NCBI RefSeq assembly: GCF_900109165.1
Contig: NZ_FNZF01000005.1
Span: 62,001-126,000 of the forward strand
From: Bhargavaea ginsengi
GTDB lineage: Bacteria; Bacillota; Bacilli; Bacillales_A; Planococcaceae
Direction: 5' to 3'
DNA length: 64,000 nt
Position numbers and translations under genes: made by a program. Shown here in pieces: positions 16,053 through 25,100 of the stretch. The notes beneath the pieces were generated by a model that was not told the origin of the DNA, searched no databases, and saw nothing but the letters and a program-made list of their open reading frames with translations. The stretch's first letter is position 1, and each line of letters opens with the position of its first letter.

Positions 16053-16588
16053 GACGCCTGCCTCCTGTCAGTCATGCGGCAGCCGTATTGCCTGCGGATA
16101 TCAAAAAGCAGCCGGATCAGGCTCGGGTAATACGGGATGAACGTGCCATCTTCAATCATCGCTTCGATTTCATCGGCTGTTGCCCATTTGGCGTCACGAA
16201 CTTCCTCGTACTGCAGGGTGAGCTGTCTAAGATCGATCTCTTTTTCAATCAGATAGACGTCATTGAACCCCCGTTCAAAGTTGATGGTCAACTGTGGGCG
16301 TACCCCTTCCAGGTCGAGTCGGATTCCCAACTCCTCCTCGAGCTCCCTTGCCGCGGCTATCTGGCTACTGTCGCCAACTGTCGCGCTTCCACCCGCCGTC
16401 AGGTCCCACATGCCGGGCCAGCTTTCCTTGAACGTCTGCCTCTGCTGGATCAGCATCTTTCCTTCCCGGTTGAAGATGCACACATGAACGACCAGATGAA
16501 GGTCTCCCTCTTTGAATTCGCCGCCGCGCGTCATCGTCCTGCCTGTTTTCATTCTTTCCGCATCATAGATGTCCCACAGCTCCGCCAT
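16046..16588 (-). CDS. Nudix hydrolase, IPP-isomerase-like subgroup
   Basis: The 180-residue protein has a Nudix box (about residues 66-88): GG-x5-D-x7-RELEEELGI, in which Asp replaces the first canonical Glu, as in some members related to isopentenyl diphosphate isomerase. The N-terminal LWDIYDAERMKTGR segment is also typical of this subgroup. It should hydrolyse a nucleoside diphosphate derivative. ATG follows GGGGCGATG. Coupled to the DUF4260 gene by overlap. Confidence 0.82.
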   Translation of the reverse strand: MAELWDIYDAERMKTGRTMTRGGEFKEGDLHLVVHVCIFNREGKMLIQQRQTFKESWPGMWDLTAGGSATVGDSSQIAAARELEEELGIRLDLEGVRPQLTINFERGFNDVYLIEKEIDLRQLTLQYEEVRDAKWATADEIEAMIEDGTFIPYYPSLIRLLFDIRRQYGCRMTDRRQASW

Positions 16589-16618
16589 GTCATCGCCCCT
16601 TAGTCCCCTGTTTATGGA

Positions 16619-17317
16619 TCAATTTCTGACGCTCCAGTAGATTTCTGTCCGGTCGTCGCAGTAGAAGCCTTCCAAGTTACAGTTTTGGACGATCCGCTCC
16701 AGCCTCTTTCCATCATTTGAGCAGATCATTGAAAAATGGCTGTCCCAATGGGTCGTGATGAGGAGAGATTGCTCATGCGTAAACAGATTATTCCTTTCCA
16801 TCATGTCACCCGTGATCAGGTCATCAATATATTCAAGTTTCCGCTCCGTGCAAAATTCGTCGCCAACCCAGAGCCACTCGTACCCCTCTTTCTTCACGGC
16901 ACCCAATACGTCATTGATCAGCAGCTCCGGCAAGAACCCTTCAGTTGGCGGAACCAGACGGTGCTCCGCGCACACTGCAAAGACTCTTTCAGCAAGCTGT
17001 TCGTCAGCATATTTTTCTTTTAGTCCGCTGATCCCAGTGCGAAGGCCGATATCCAGTTGGCGAACCGATTTGATTCCGGAGAGCGAAAGAAACTCCTGCC
17101 ACCCGACAGCTTCACAGTGCCGCATGATCTCTTGCTTTCCCAGTCGAGGGTCTGAAAAATACTGTTCAAGCGGTAAGGTCACTGGCTTGATGAACGGATG
17201 GAAGAAGATAAAGACATCACTGAAAATATCCTGATAGAACGACTTGATCGGGACCTCATCATTTGAACAGACCGCATACCTATGCGGTGGCGGCAAGTGC
17301 CTGACTTCTTCCTCCAT
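16619..17317 (-). CDS. Hypothetical protein, probably DUF2711 (YwbB-like)
   Basis: A 232-residue soluble protein. The pattern FIFFHPFIKP (about residue 36), HCEAVGWQEFLSLSGIKS and DIGLRTGISGLKEKY recall the DUF2711 family of Bacillales; I cannot check the profile. A Trp-Asp-Ser-His-Phe segment near the C terminus is characteristic of a buried strand. ATG follows GAGGGGGAA. No function is known. Gene stands between the Nudix and a helical hypothetical gene, both in the same direction. Confidence 0.6.
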   Translation of the reverse strand: MEEEVRHLPPPHRYAVCSNDEVPIKSFYQDIFSDVFIFFHPFIKPVTLPLEQYFSDPRLGKQEIMRHCEAVGWQEFLSLSGIKSVRQLDIGLRTGISGLKEKYADEQLAERVFAVCAEHRLVPPTEGFLPELLINDVLGAVKKEGYEWLWVGDEFCTERKLEYIDDLITGDMMERNNLFTHEQSLLITTHWDSHFSMICSNDGKRLERIVQNCNLEGFYCDDRTEIYWSVRN

Positions 17318-17358
17318 CCGGTTCCCCCTCTTTTCTGATACGATTTCCTATCGTTTAT

Positions 17359-17733
17359 TTAGACATCACATTCTCTGCATTGTTCATCGATTGCCTGTAT
17401 CGCAAGCTCCAGTGATTTCAGCCTGCGTTCGAGCAATGTACGCTGGGGGCTGCCGGTCTTGGAATTAGCATATGCCTTTTCAATGGACGGCATCAGACCG
17501 CGGAGCACAGTGCGGGCATCTGACAATACCCCTTGCCCGTAATGATGGGATTGTCGGTTCCAGACGTTCTCCAACAGGGCCAGCCCGATCCTCATCGCAT
17601 GGAGCCGCTTCTCGATCAGAGTCGTATTGGCTCCTTTTTCCTTCATCTGCGCCAACCCCTTTTCCATCTTGCGGATGGTTGATTGGAAAGACTGGATGGA
17701 CTCTGTTTTGATGGTTTCCGTAACGCTATTCAA
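17359..17733 (-). CDS. Small helical hypothetical protein
   Basis: I do not recognise the 124-residue product. It is almost entirely alpha-helical with heptad-like leucines and ends in Cys-Arg-Glu-Cys-Asp-Val, which could hold a metal or disulfide. The start is TTG at 17733 with GGGGGTG upstream. It reads toward the DUF2711-like gene. Confidence 0.6.
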   Translation of the reverse strand: MNSVTETIKTESIQSFQSTIRKMEKGLAQMKEKGANTTLIEKRLHAMRIGLALLENVWNRQSHHYGQGVLSDARTVLRGLMPSIEKAYANSKTGSPQRTLLERRLKSLELAIQAIDEQCRECDV

Positions 17734-17805
17734 ACCGGCACCCCCTTTTCTCTAGTAATCTATTCCAATTATCACACAACCACAAATCCAGTTGAAGACG
17801 GACCA

Positions 17806-17838
17806 ATAAAAAAACGAACCCCATTGCTGGGGCTCGCA
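17806..17838 (-). terminator. Terminator after the HAD hydrolase gene
   Basis: On the minus strand GAGCCCC and GGGGTTC pair around AGCAAT and seven T follow. Confidence 0.72.
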
Positions 17839-18525
17839 TCAGATGACAATGTCCAAAAGATCTTCTAGCCTACTGATTTCATACGTAGGAACGATCGGTG
17901 TTTGGTTTTCCTTGTTGGCCGGATTAAACCAGCACGTGTCCACCCCGGCGTTCAGTCCGCCCTGAATATCAGAAGTCAGAGAGTCGCCGACCATCAGGAC
18001 AGAAGAACGGTCCGTGATATGCAGCTGCTCAAACGCATAATCAAAGATTTCTTTTTGCGGCTTTCTAAATCCCGTGGCTTCCGAGATGATGATCTGCTCA
18101 AACGAATCTTTAAATGGAGAACGCCCGATTCTGGAGGTCTGCACATTCTTGAACCCGTTTGTGATGATGGCCAGGCGTTTGTGGGATAGGGCTTCGATGA
18201 CCTTCTCGGCTCCCGGGACCAGATGCATCTGTTCTCCAAGGAAACCTAAGTAATCCTGATTAAAAACGACTGCATCCATATCCAGCTCATGCTCCAGAAA
18301 TAATCTCCTGAACCGTTCTGAACCCAGTTCCCCCAGGCCCAGTTTCCCGTTTTCCAGATCGCGCCACAGGACTTCGCTAATGGTCCGGTAGCTTTTCCTG
18401 TATCGCTCAAGTCCATCCGGCAGCTCATATTTCCCGAACACACTGCCGAATGCCGCTTGCTCTGATTTGTCGAAGTCCATCAGCGTGTCATCCACGTCGA
18501 ACAAAATCACATCGTACTGTTTCAC
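17839..18525 (-). CDS. HAD family pyrimidine nucleotidase, YjjG-like
   Basis: The 228-residue protein has the four HAD motifs: DVDDTL (nucleophile Asp10, acid Asp12), ITNG (about residue 122), Lys in GFRKPQKEIF, and GDSLTSD. The helical cap between motifs I and II and overall length fit YjjG/YfnB, house-cleaning enzymes that dephosphorylate non-canonical pyrimidine nucleotides. The start is GTG at 18525 after AAGGGAG. Single gene with its own terminator. Confidence 0.82.
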   Translation of the reverse strand: MKQYDVILFDVDDTLMDFDKSEQAAFGSVFGKYELPDGLERYRKSYRTISEVLWRDLENGKLGLGELGSERFRRLFLEHELDMDAVVFNQDYLGFLGEQMHLVPGAEKVIEALSHKRLAIITNGFKNVQTSRIGRSPFKDSFEQIIISEATGFRKPQKEIFDYAFEQLHITDRSSVLMVGDSLTSDIQGGLNAGVDTCWFNPANKENQTPIVPTYEISRLEDLLDIVI

Positions 18526-18559
18526 AAAAGTTTCTCTCCCTTCAAATACGGACGGTCAA

Positions 18560-18598
18560 AATGAAAGAGCCTTCTCATTCAGAAAAGGCTCTTTCCTG
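18560..18598 (-). terminator. Terminator after the dihydrouridine synthase gene
   Basis: AAAGAGCCTT (18564-18573) and AAGGCTCTTT (18585-18594) form the stem; TCATTTT follows on the minus strand. Confidence 0.72.
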
Positions 18599-18607
18599 CT
18601 TATCCAA

Positions 18608-19570
18608 TCAGGCTTCCGGATCAAACCGGTCCAGCAGCGCACGTGCTTCGTCGGTGGACTTTGTCTGCATCAGCAGATTCCTCAGCTCGCCCGCTCCGCG
18701 GAACCCTTTGACGTAGATCTTGAAAAAGCGGTGAAGCGCGGTGATGGAACGCGGCACTTCCTCGATGTATTGATCGTGAAGGTCAAGGTGCAACCTCAGA
18801 AGATCAAGGTTTTCCGTAGTGCTGTGTTCCTTCGGCTCTTTCTCGAAGGCAAACGGATTCTTGAAAATCCCGCGTCCGATCATGACGCCGTCCACTCCGT
18901 ATTTCTCCACGAGCTCAAGGCCCTTCTGGCGGTCAGGGATGTCCCCGTTGATCGTCAGCAACGTATCCGGTGCCACACGGTCACGCAGTTCCTTGATTTC
19001 CGGGATCAGTTCCCAGTGCGCATCGGCCTGGCTCATTTCCTTTCTCGTCCGCAGATGGATCGAAAGGTTCGCAATATCCTGCTCCAGGATATGAGTCAGC
19101 CATTCCTGCCACTCATCGACCTCATTAAAGCCAAGACGGGTCTTCACGCTGACAGGCAGTCCGCCCGCTTTAGCCGCCTGGATCAGCTCCGCTGCAGTAT
19201 CCGGTCGCAGAATCAGTCCGCTGCCCTTCCCTCTCGTGGCAACATTCGGCACCGGGCAGCCCATATTGATATCAAGACCGCTGAATCCCATTTCCGCCAT
19301 ACCGATGCTCATCTGGCGGAAATACTCGGGCTTGTCCCCCCAGATATGCGCCACCATCGGCTGCTCGTCTTCAGTGAAAAGCAATCGGCCGCGAACACTG
19401 CTGATCCCCTCCGGATGGCAATAGCTGTCCGAGTTCGTGAACTCGGTGAAAAACACATCCGGCCTGCCGGCTTCAGCGACGACATGTCGGAACACTACAT
19501 CCGTCACATCTTCCATCGGGGCAAGCACAAAAAACGGCCGCGGCAAATTGCGCCAAAAATTCTCTTTCAT
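18608..19570 (-). CDS. dus: tRNA-dihydrouridine synthase
   Basis: The 320-residue flavoprotein has a TIM barrel with APMEDVTD at beta 1, the family signature around the catalytic cysteine (INMGCP, Cys105) and [12 protein letters not shown] binding the FMN phosphate. It reduces uridines in the D-loop region of tRNA with NADPH. It is longer in its first half than E. coli DusA-like enzymes and does not clearly fit DusB or DusC. ATG follows a GGAGTAAG site. Single gene. Confidence 0.9.
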   Translation of the reverse strand: MKENFWRNLPRPFFVLAPMEDVTDVVFRHVVAEAGRPDVFFTEFTNSDSYCHPEGISSVRGRLLFTEDEQPMVAHIWGDKPEYFRQMSIGMAEMGFSGLDINMGCPVPNVATRGKGSGLILRPDTAAELIQAAKAGGLPVSVKTRLGFNEVDEWQEWLTHILEQDIANLSIHLRTRKEMSQADAHWELIPEIKELRDRVAPDTLLTINGDIPDRQKGLELVEKYGVDGVMIGRGIFKNPFAFEKEPKEHSTTENLDLLRLHLDLHDQYIEEVPRSITALHRFFKIYVKGFRGAGELRNLLMQTKSTDEARALLDRFDPEA

Positions 19571-19676
19571 TTCTTACTCCAGTCCTCTCATTGCGGATAC
19601 AATCCAATCAATTATTGTTGAATCGTATCAATTAACTAAGTGAATTTCCAGCCGTGTGACCGGATTAATCGCCATT

Positions 19677-20144
19677 TTAAAGTTGGCTTTTTTGTTTAAT
19701 CGTCCAGTGGCTGTTCACTTCTACACCGGCGTCTTTCAGAAGATTGTACAAAGGACATCTTTTTTCGACCGCCTCTTTAAGACGTTCCAAAGCATCCTCA
19801 TCTTCCCCTGTCTCGACTACCATATTCAGCTGAACAGACTGAAAATAAGTCTGGACGCCTTCTACGCCACGGAAACCGCGCGGATCCAAGGTTCCGGAAG
19901 CATCATACTCAAGTCCTTCGTAGTTGAAATTCTGTTCCTTGGCTACATAGGCAACCATGATGGACGTGCAGGCCGAAAGCGCGCCCAGGAAGTACTCAAG
20001 CGGATTTGGTCCCGTGTTCGTGCCGCCAAGACGCTCCGGTTCGTCAACAGAAAAAGCCGGAAGATCCCTCACATTGACCGTATTCTCCAAGCCCTTTTCC
20101 GCCTTGCCGTTTACGCGCAGTACCGCCATCTGATGTTGTGTCAT
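19677..20144 (-). CDS. OsmC/Ohr family peroxide-related protein
   Basis: The 155-residue protein has the OsmC fold with two redox cysteines: Cys in ALSACTSIMV (about residue 58) and Cys in KRCPLYNLL (about residue 128). Members reduce organic hydroperoxides or are of unknown thiol chemistry. The ATG at 20144 is preferred since AGGAGC lies seven bases upstream. It is divergent from pyruvate oxidase, which makes hydrogen peroxide, a sensible neighbourhood for a peroxide-handling protein. Confidence 0.85.
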   Translation of the reverse strand: MTQHQMAVLRVNGKAEKGLENTVNVRDLPAFSVDEPERLGGTNTGPNPLEYFLGALSACTSIMVAYVAKEQNFNYEGLEYDASGTLDPRGFRGVEGVQTYFQSVQLNMVVETGEDEDALERLKEAVEKRCPLYNLLKDAGVEVNSHWTIKQKSQL

Positions 20145-20254
20145 GCTGATGCTCCTCATTATTTATTGATTCATATAGTGTAGCATGATTTTTCTTGGTC
20201 CGGAATTTCTTAGATTGGCGCTTCCGTACTCCACACAGCGCGCATTTGGGACAA

Positions 20255-20280
20255 GTTTGCCTTGGTGCCATTAGTGGAAT
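20255..20280 (+). promoter_or_regulatory. Sigma-B-like promoter of the pyruvate oxidase gene
   Basis: GTTTGC (20255-20260) and TGGAAT (20275-20280) are 14 bp apart. The match to GTTTAA/GGGTAT is moderate. The B. subtilis counterpart ydaP belongs to the sigma-B regulon, and the catalase promoter here has the same spacing. Confidence 0.4.
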
Positions 20281-20322
20281 CCTGTTACAAGTATGCCTGT
20301 ACCTTTAGGGAGGTTATTATTG

Positions 20323-21939
20323 ATGACAAAAACAGAGCGGACCGTTGCTGAGCTGATGCTTGAACAATTGTCCATGTACGGTGTTAAGCGCATTTATGGG
20401 GTCGTGGGCGATGCCACGATCGGGTTCATCGACGCACTGGCCAAACAGGATCAGATCCAGTTCATTACAACCAAACATGAGTCGACGGCGGCATTCATGG
20501 CATCCGCCGAAGCGAAGCTGACTGGAGGGCTCGGCGTCTGTACGGCGACGATGGGTCCTGGTGCGACGAACCTGCTGAATGGCCTCGGCGATGCCCATGC
20601 AGATCGCGCCCCTGTCCTTGCGCTCACCGGACAGGCTCCTACTGACAAATTCGGAACAGCGACTCCGCAGTTCATCAATCAGCAGGATCTGGTAAAGCCT
20701 TTTGCTGCCTATTCCGCGAACCTGGCGAGCCCTGATGCCGCGGTTGATCTCCTCGAAAAAGCGGTAGGCACCGCGCTCAGGCAACGGGACGTCACCCATC
20801 TGTCCGTGCCGAAGGATCTGTTCATGGAAAAGACGACAGAAACACCGCGCCCACTCGCTGAAGTTCTCGAAGGCACCGCCGTCTTTACAAAGGAAAGCCT
20901 GGAAAAAGCGGCAGACATCATGAAATCGTCTAAACGGCCAATGATCCTCGCCGGATCTGGAGCGGCCGGTTCTGCAGAAGACCTCCAGAAACTGGCCCAC
21001 TTATGGGGCGCTGGCATCCTGGTGAGCCTTGGCGGTAAAGGCTTAATTGAAGAATCCGCTCCGCTGATGCTGCAAGGCATTGGTGAAGGCGGCAACCCGC
21101 ATGCGTCAGAGTTATTCAAGCAGGCGGATGTGGTCCTTCTTGCAGGAACCACCTGGTGGCCGGAGGGTCACGTCCCGACAGACGCGCGGGTGATCCAGAT
21201 TGACCGCTACTTTAACCAAATCGAAAAGAACATCCCCGTCGAGCTTGGGATCGCCGGTACGACAGAAGAGGTGCTTCCTTTATTAAACGAACATCTTGAA
21301 GGCTTCTCCCGTTCTGACGACTGGGTGGCGCGTTGCCAGGATGTCAAAGAAAAATGGGCCCGTGACAATGAAAATGAGGGTAATTCCGAAGGGTATCCCG
21401 TCCACCCTTCCCGGATCATCCGCGCGCTTGATCGGACCGTCGCTCCAGACGCCATCCTCGCGCTGGATACAGGAGACAATACCGTATGGACGAACCGCAA
21501 CTTCCGGCAGACCAACCAGACAACTGTATTCTCCGGCTACTGGCGGACCATGGGCTTCGGCCTCCCCGCCGCCATGACTGCCAAACTGATCCATCCGGAC
21601 AAACAGGTCGTCGCGATTGTCGGAGACGGTGGACTGCAGATGGTGCTAGCGGATCTTCTCACAGCCACCCGCTACCGACTCGATATCACAGTCGTCGTAC
21701 TAAACAACGAATCCCTGCAGATGGAAAAAGACAAAATCGATGTCATGGGGACAAAAGTCATCGGGACCGATCTCACCAACCCCGACTTCGTCAAACTCGC
21801 AGAAGCTTGTGGTTGGAAAGCATTTCGGCCTGAGTCGGTTGATCGGCTTGAATCGGTGTTGGAGGATGCATTTCATTTGGGTGGTCCGGCGCTTGTGGAT
21901 ATCAAAACAGCACAAGTTTTTTTCCCTGAGACGGAATAA
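20323..21939 (+). CDS. Pyruvate oxidase, YdaP-like
   Basis: The 538-residue protein is a thiamine-diphosphate enzyme of the pyruvate oxidase/acetolactate synthase family. The N-terminal domain has GVVGDATIGFIDAL and the catalytic Glu in TTKHESTAAFMA; the central domain binds FAD; the C-terminal domain has the ThDP motif starting at VGDGGLQM (about residue 440) and ending in NN. It oxidises pyruvate, feeding electrons to quinone or oxygen. Acetolactate synthase is less likely because the neighbours are not branched-chain genes. The ATG at 20323 follows GGGAGG. It ends in a strong terminator. Confidence 0.85.
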   Translation: MTKTERTVAELMLEQLSMYGVKRIYGVVGDATIGFIDALAKQDQIQFITTKHESTAAFMASAEAKLTGGLGVCTATMGPGATNLLNGLGDAHADRAPVLALTGQAPTDKFGTATPQFINQQDLVKPFAAYSANLASPDAAVDLLEKAVGTALRQRDVTHLSVPKDLFMEKTTETPRPLAEVLEGTAVFTKESLEKAADIMKSSKRPMILAGSGAAGSAEDLQKLAHLWGAGILVSLGGKGLIEESAPLMLQGIGEGGNPHASELFKQADVVLLAGTTWWPEGHVPTDARVIQIDRYFNQIEKNIPVELGIAGTTEEVLPLLNEHLEGFSRSDDWVARCQDVKEKWARDNENEGNSEGYPVHPSRIIRALDRTVAPDAILALDTGDNTVWTNRNFRQTNQTTVFSGYWRTMGFGLPAAMTAKLIHPDKQVVAIVGDGGLQMVLADLLTATRYRLDITVVVLNNESLQMEKDKIDVMGTKVIGTDLTNPDFVKLAEACGWKAFRPESVDRLESVLEDAFHLGGPALVDIKTAQVFFPETE

Positions 21940-21942
21940 CGA

Positions 21943-21984
21943 AAAACAGCTTCCAAGCCCGTTTTTGGTTTGGAAGCTGTTTGC
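21943..21984 (+). terminator. Terminator after the pyruvate oxidase gene
   Basis: AACAGCTTCCAA (21945-21956) and TTGGAAGCTGTT (21970-21981) form a 12-bp stem. T-rich sequence is inside the arm and after it. Confidence 0.75.
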
Positions 21985-22154
21985 GTTGTTCAAATTCACA
22001 TAGCTACGGCTTGGAACTTCTTGGTCAAATATTCCGCGATGTGTATATAACCAGTGTAGTCAATGAGTGCATCGAATAAAGCCTAAGACTCTTTCACCTT
22101 TACTGCACTAGATTTCCCCACACTAAACATTCCTTTTTTAAACTCCAAGGTAAA

Positions 22155-25100
22155 CTACATGGCCCGCATAGATATAACAGCTTCATTGCGAACCCTAGGA
22201 TCTTTATCATTGAGTGCATTTTCCAAAACTGTAATTGAGTTGTCTTTATTTGCCCAAGGACTAGAAGAGAGTTCTCTTACTAATTTCTTTCTCACCTCGA
22301 AAGAATTACTATTAATTAATAAAAGAATTTCAGAGGAATAAGTTACTAATATTGAAGAGTCTATAGCGAATAATGCCTCCAATAAAATTGGTGATTCTTC
22401 TTCTGAACATATATCTTTTACTAATCCTTTAATATCCCTAGGATTATTGGAGAGGTAAATTGAAAGAACTTCTAACCCCGCTTCTTTTACATCTTGTCTC
22501 GGATGTTGAGAGAAGTACTTCCTTTCCTCAAAAGTTAATAAAATTGATTCTCTTAATAACCTAATTAAATCTGGCAATGGGCTTTCTGGAACTACTTTGC
22601 ATTCGGGACAATGAGAACCAATAACGTTTATGTTATCCTTTTCACATTTCACTCCATTATCGTTCCAAAATGATATAGATTTCTTTATTTCTTCCTCATT
22701 ACATTTTCTATTTAAGTTAATCATTGCTATTGCCGCACTTTTAACAATTACCGGTTCATTATTTTTAATTCCATTAATTAATGCTTTATCAATTTCAACT
22801 TCATAATTTTGTATTTTTAAACTAGAAAGTGTATTAAATAAATATTGAATGCCATTTGATTTCTCTCCATTCAACCTTTCAAGAACTAATTCAATACAAT
22901 CACCCTCAAAGGCATGTTTAAGTAACATTGAGAAATAAAATAAGCTTTCTCCCTTTGCCTCCCTTAATACATTTTTAATAGGTTCAATAAGATCTTCTTT
23001 TCCAAAACAATTCACCAGTAATAGTACTGCATTGCTAGCAATTGTTTGCGATGGATAACTTAACCCTTCTATTAACAGATCCCTATTTAATTGATTGTCA
23101 CCTTTGTCCCAGTTTGGTTCTAAGCCAATGACATCTGGAATCATAGATAAAATAATACTTTCACTGTCGTGCTCTTGTAGGATCCACTGAATTTCATCAT
23201 ATATTCTATCTTTATCAGTTCCATGCACAAGCATCATTCCCTTGATAACTTCATCAACAACATTTAATTGCAGGTCATCAATCAAAGGATGTAAATCATA
23301 TATAGGGCTATCTCCCAACCCCATGCAATGATATAGCTTGCCCAATTCTGACACAGAATCCCCTACTTTAAAAGAACTCTCTTTTCTACTTGATATATTC
23401 CTAAGAATAGATTTAAGTAATGCCTTCTCACCCTCAACCATTTTCAATGAAGTGCTTTTAAAATCAAACCGACTTAAATTTAAGTCTTCATTAAGAATAT
23501 TTAATAAATCTTTTTTTCCAAGTTCATTGAATTTCTTTGATATATTTAAATGAAATCTAGCATTAAAACCAACTTCCTTAAGGTCTTTTAATACTTTTAT
23601 TAGGTGAGAATCATCTACCGAATCGTCTTGCAATAATTTCTCCATTGCTAATTCAATCGTTTTATTCCATTCTAACCACTCTTCCTTCATCTTCAGTTTA
23701 TTAAAATCCTCAAATGCGGAACTATCCGGAGATAATGTAATTAAGTTATTAATTTTATTTACATCAACTAACAATTTGTTTGTCAATATAGCGAGTTTAT
23801 AGGCAACTAGCTTAGTCCAGGATTGATTATGTTGTAATAATGGTTCCACTAAACTAAAAGTCCAATCTGGTTCTTGTTGTGCAATTCCTTCCAAAGCTTT
23901 ACCAGCCTCAAAACAAAGAATAGGCACGCTAGAGCAGAGAGTATCTATAGCTTTACTAACAACTATTCTATTTAAATCGGGGAGCGGATGAGATTCAGCT
24001 AAAATTGCACCCAAGAATGCTACATCATTATGGATATCGTGTTCCTCTTGAAAATTGCATATCAAATATTCTACAAAGAGTCGTGCACTTCCAACACCTG
24101 CTGCCAATAGAAGTGGTTCACGCCACATTGGAGAATGTTTATTCTCCCTGAAAATTTCTATTTGTTGTTGGGATGACAAGCCAGCGATATATCTACCAGC
24201 TGCGTACTCACCTAAACTTAAATGTATAAATGTGTAACCACTTTCATAGCCAGCGTTCAGCTCCTCCAACAACCCGACTTCCTTCAGAAAATCTAAACAG
24301 TCTGAGGCTACTTGTCTTGCTTTTAAAGGTTTTTCCCCTAGCTCAACTTCTATAAAAGAAGCTAATTGTTCGGTAATATCTTGCTTAGATCTACCACCAA
24401 TACCATTAGAAGCATTTTGTAAAATCCACCCAATTAATTCTATAGAACGAAACACTGTTTGTTCATTCAGGTTTTTTCCATCAACTCTATCTGATTGTTT
24501 TATCCATACCTCAAGAATTTTGTTATACAACTCAGCACGATATCTTCCATAGGTTTGTCCAGAATTGTGTAATAGAATCAAAAAATTCAATAGAAGCGGA
24601 CTTCTTGCTGCTACTTTCGCCATTTTATTATTTTCTAATTGTGTTTTAAAACTGCTATTCATCTCTTTTGCTTTATGTTCGTGATCATTTAATAAACCCA
24701 GTAGTTTTAGAGAGTAGGTACTTATTTCAGTTTCATCCAACGGTAATATTTCAACATGATTAAATGAATTGAAGTGGGCAGGATTGTAACCAATTGGACG
24801 AGTTGTAACTACAACTCTACTATCGTCTCTGCCCAACGACCATTCATACAATGATTCACTTACTCTTCTTCGGAGTAATCCGCATTCATCCAATCCATCG
24901 GCAATAAGAATGTTTGAATAATTTAATTCTGTTTGCAATAATTCTTTATCTCCGGCATACCCATCAAGTGCAACAGACCATAATGCATTTTCAAAAGATT
25001 TCCCCTGCTCCATTTCCTTGGCTACATGAGGAAGGCGGACATATAATACCTTTTCTCCTTTTGTTGACAATCTATTAACTGCTCTTCGAGCTAATGTGCT

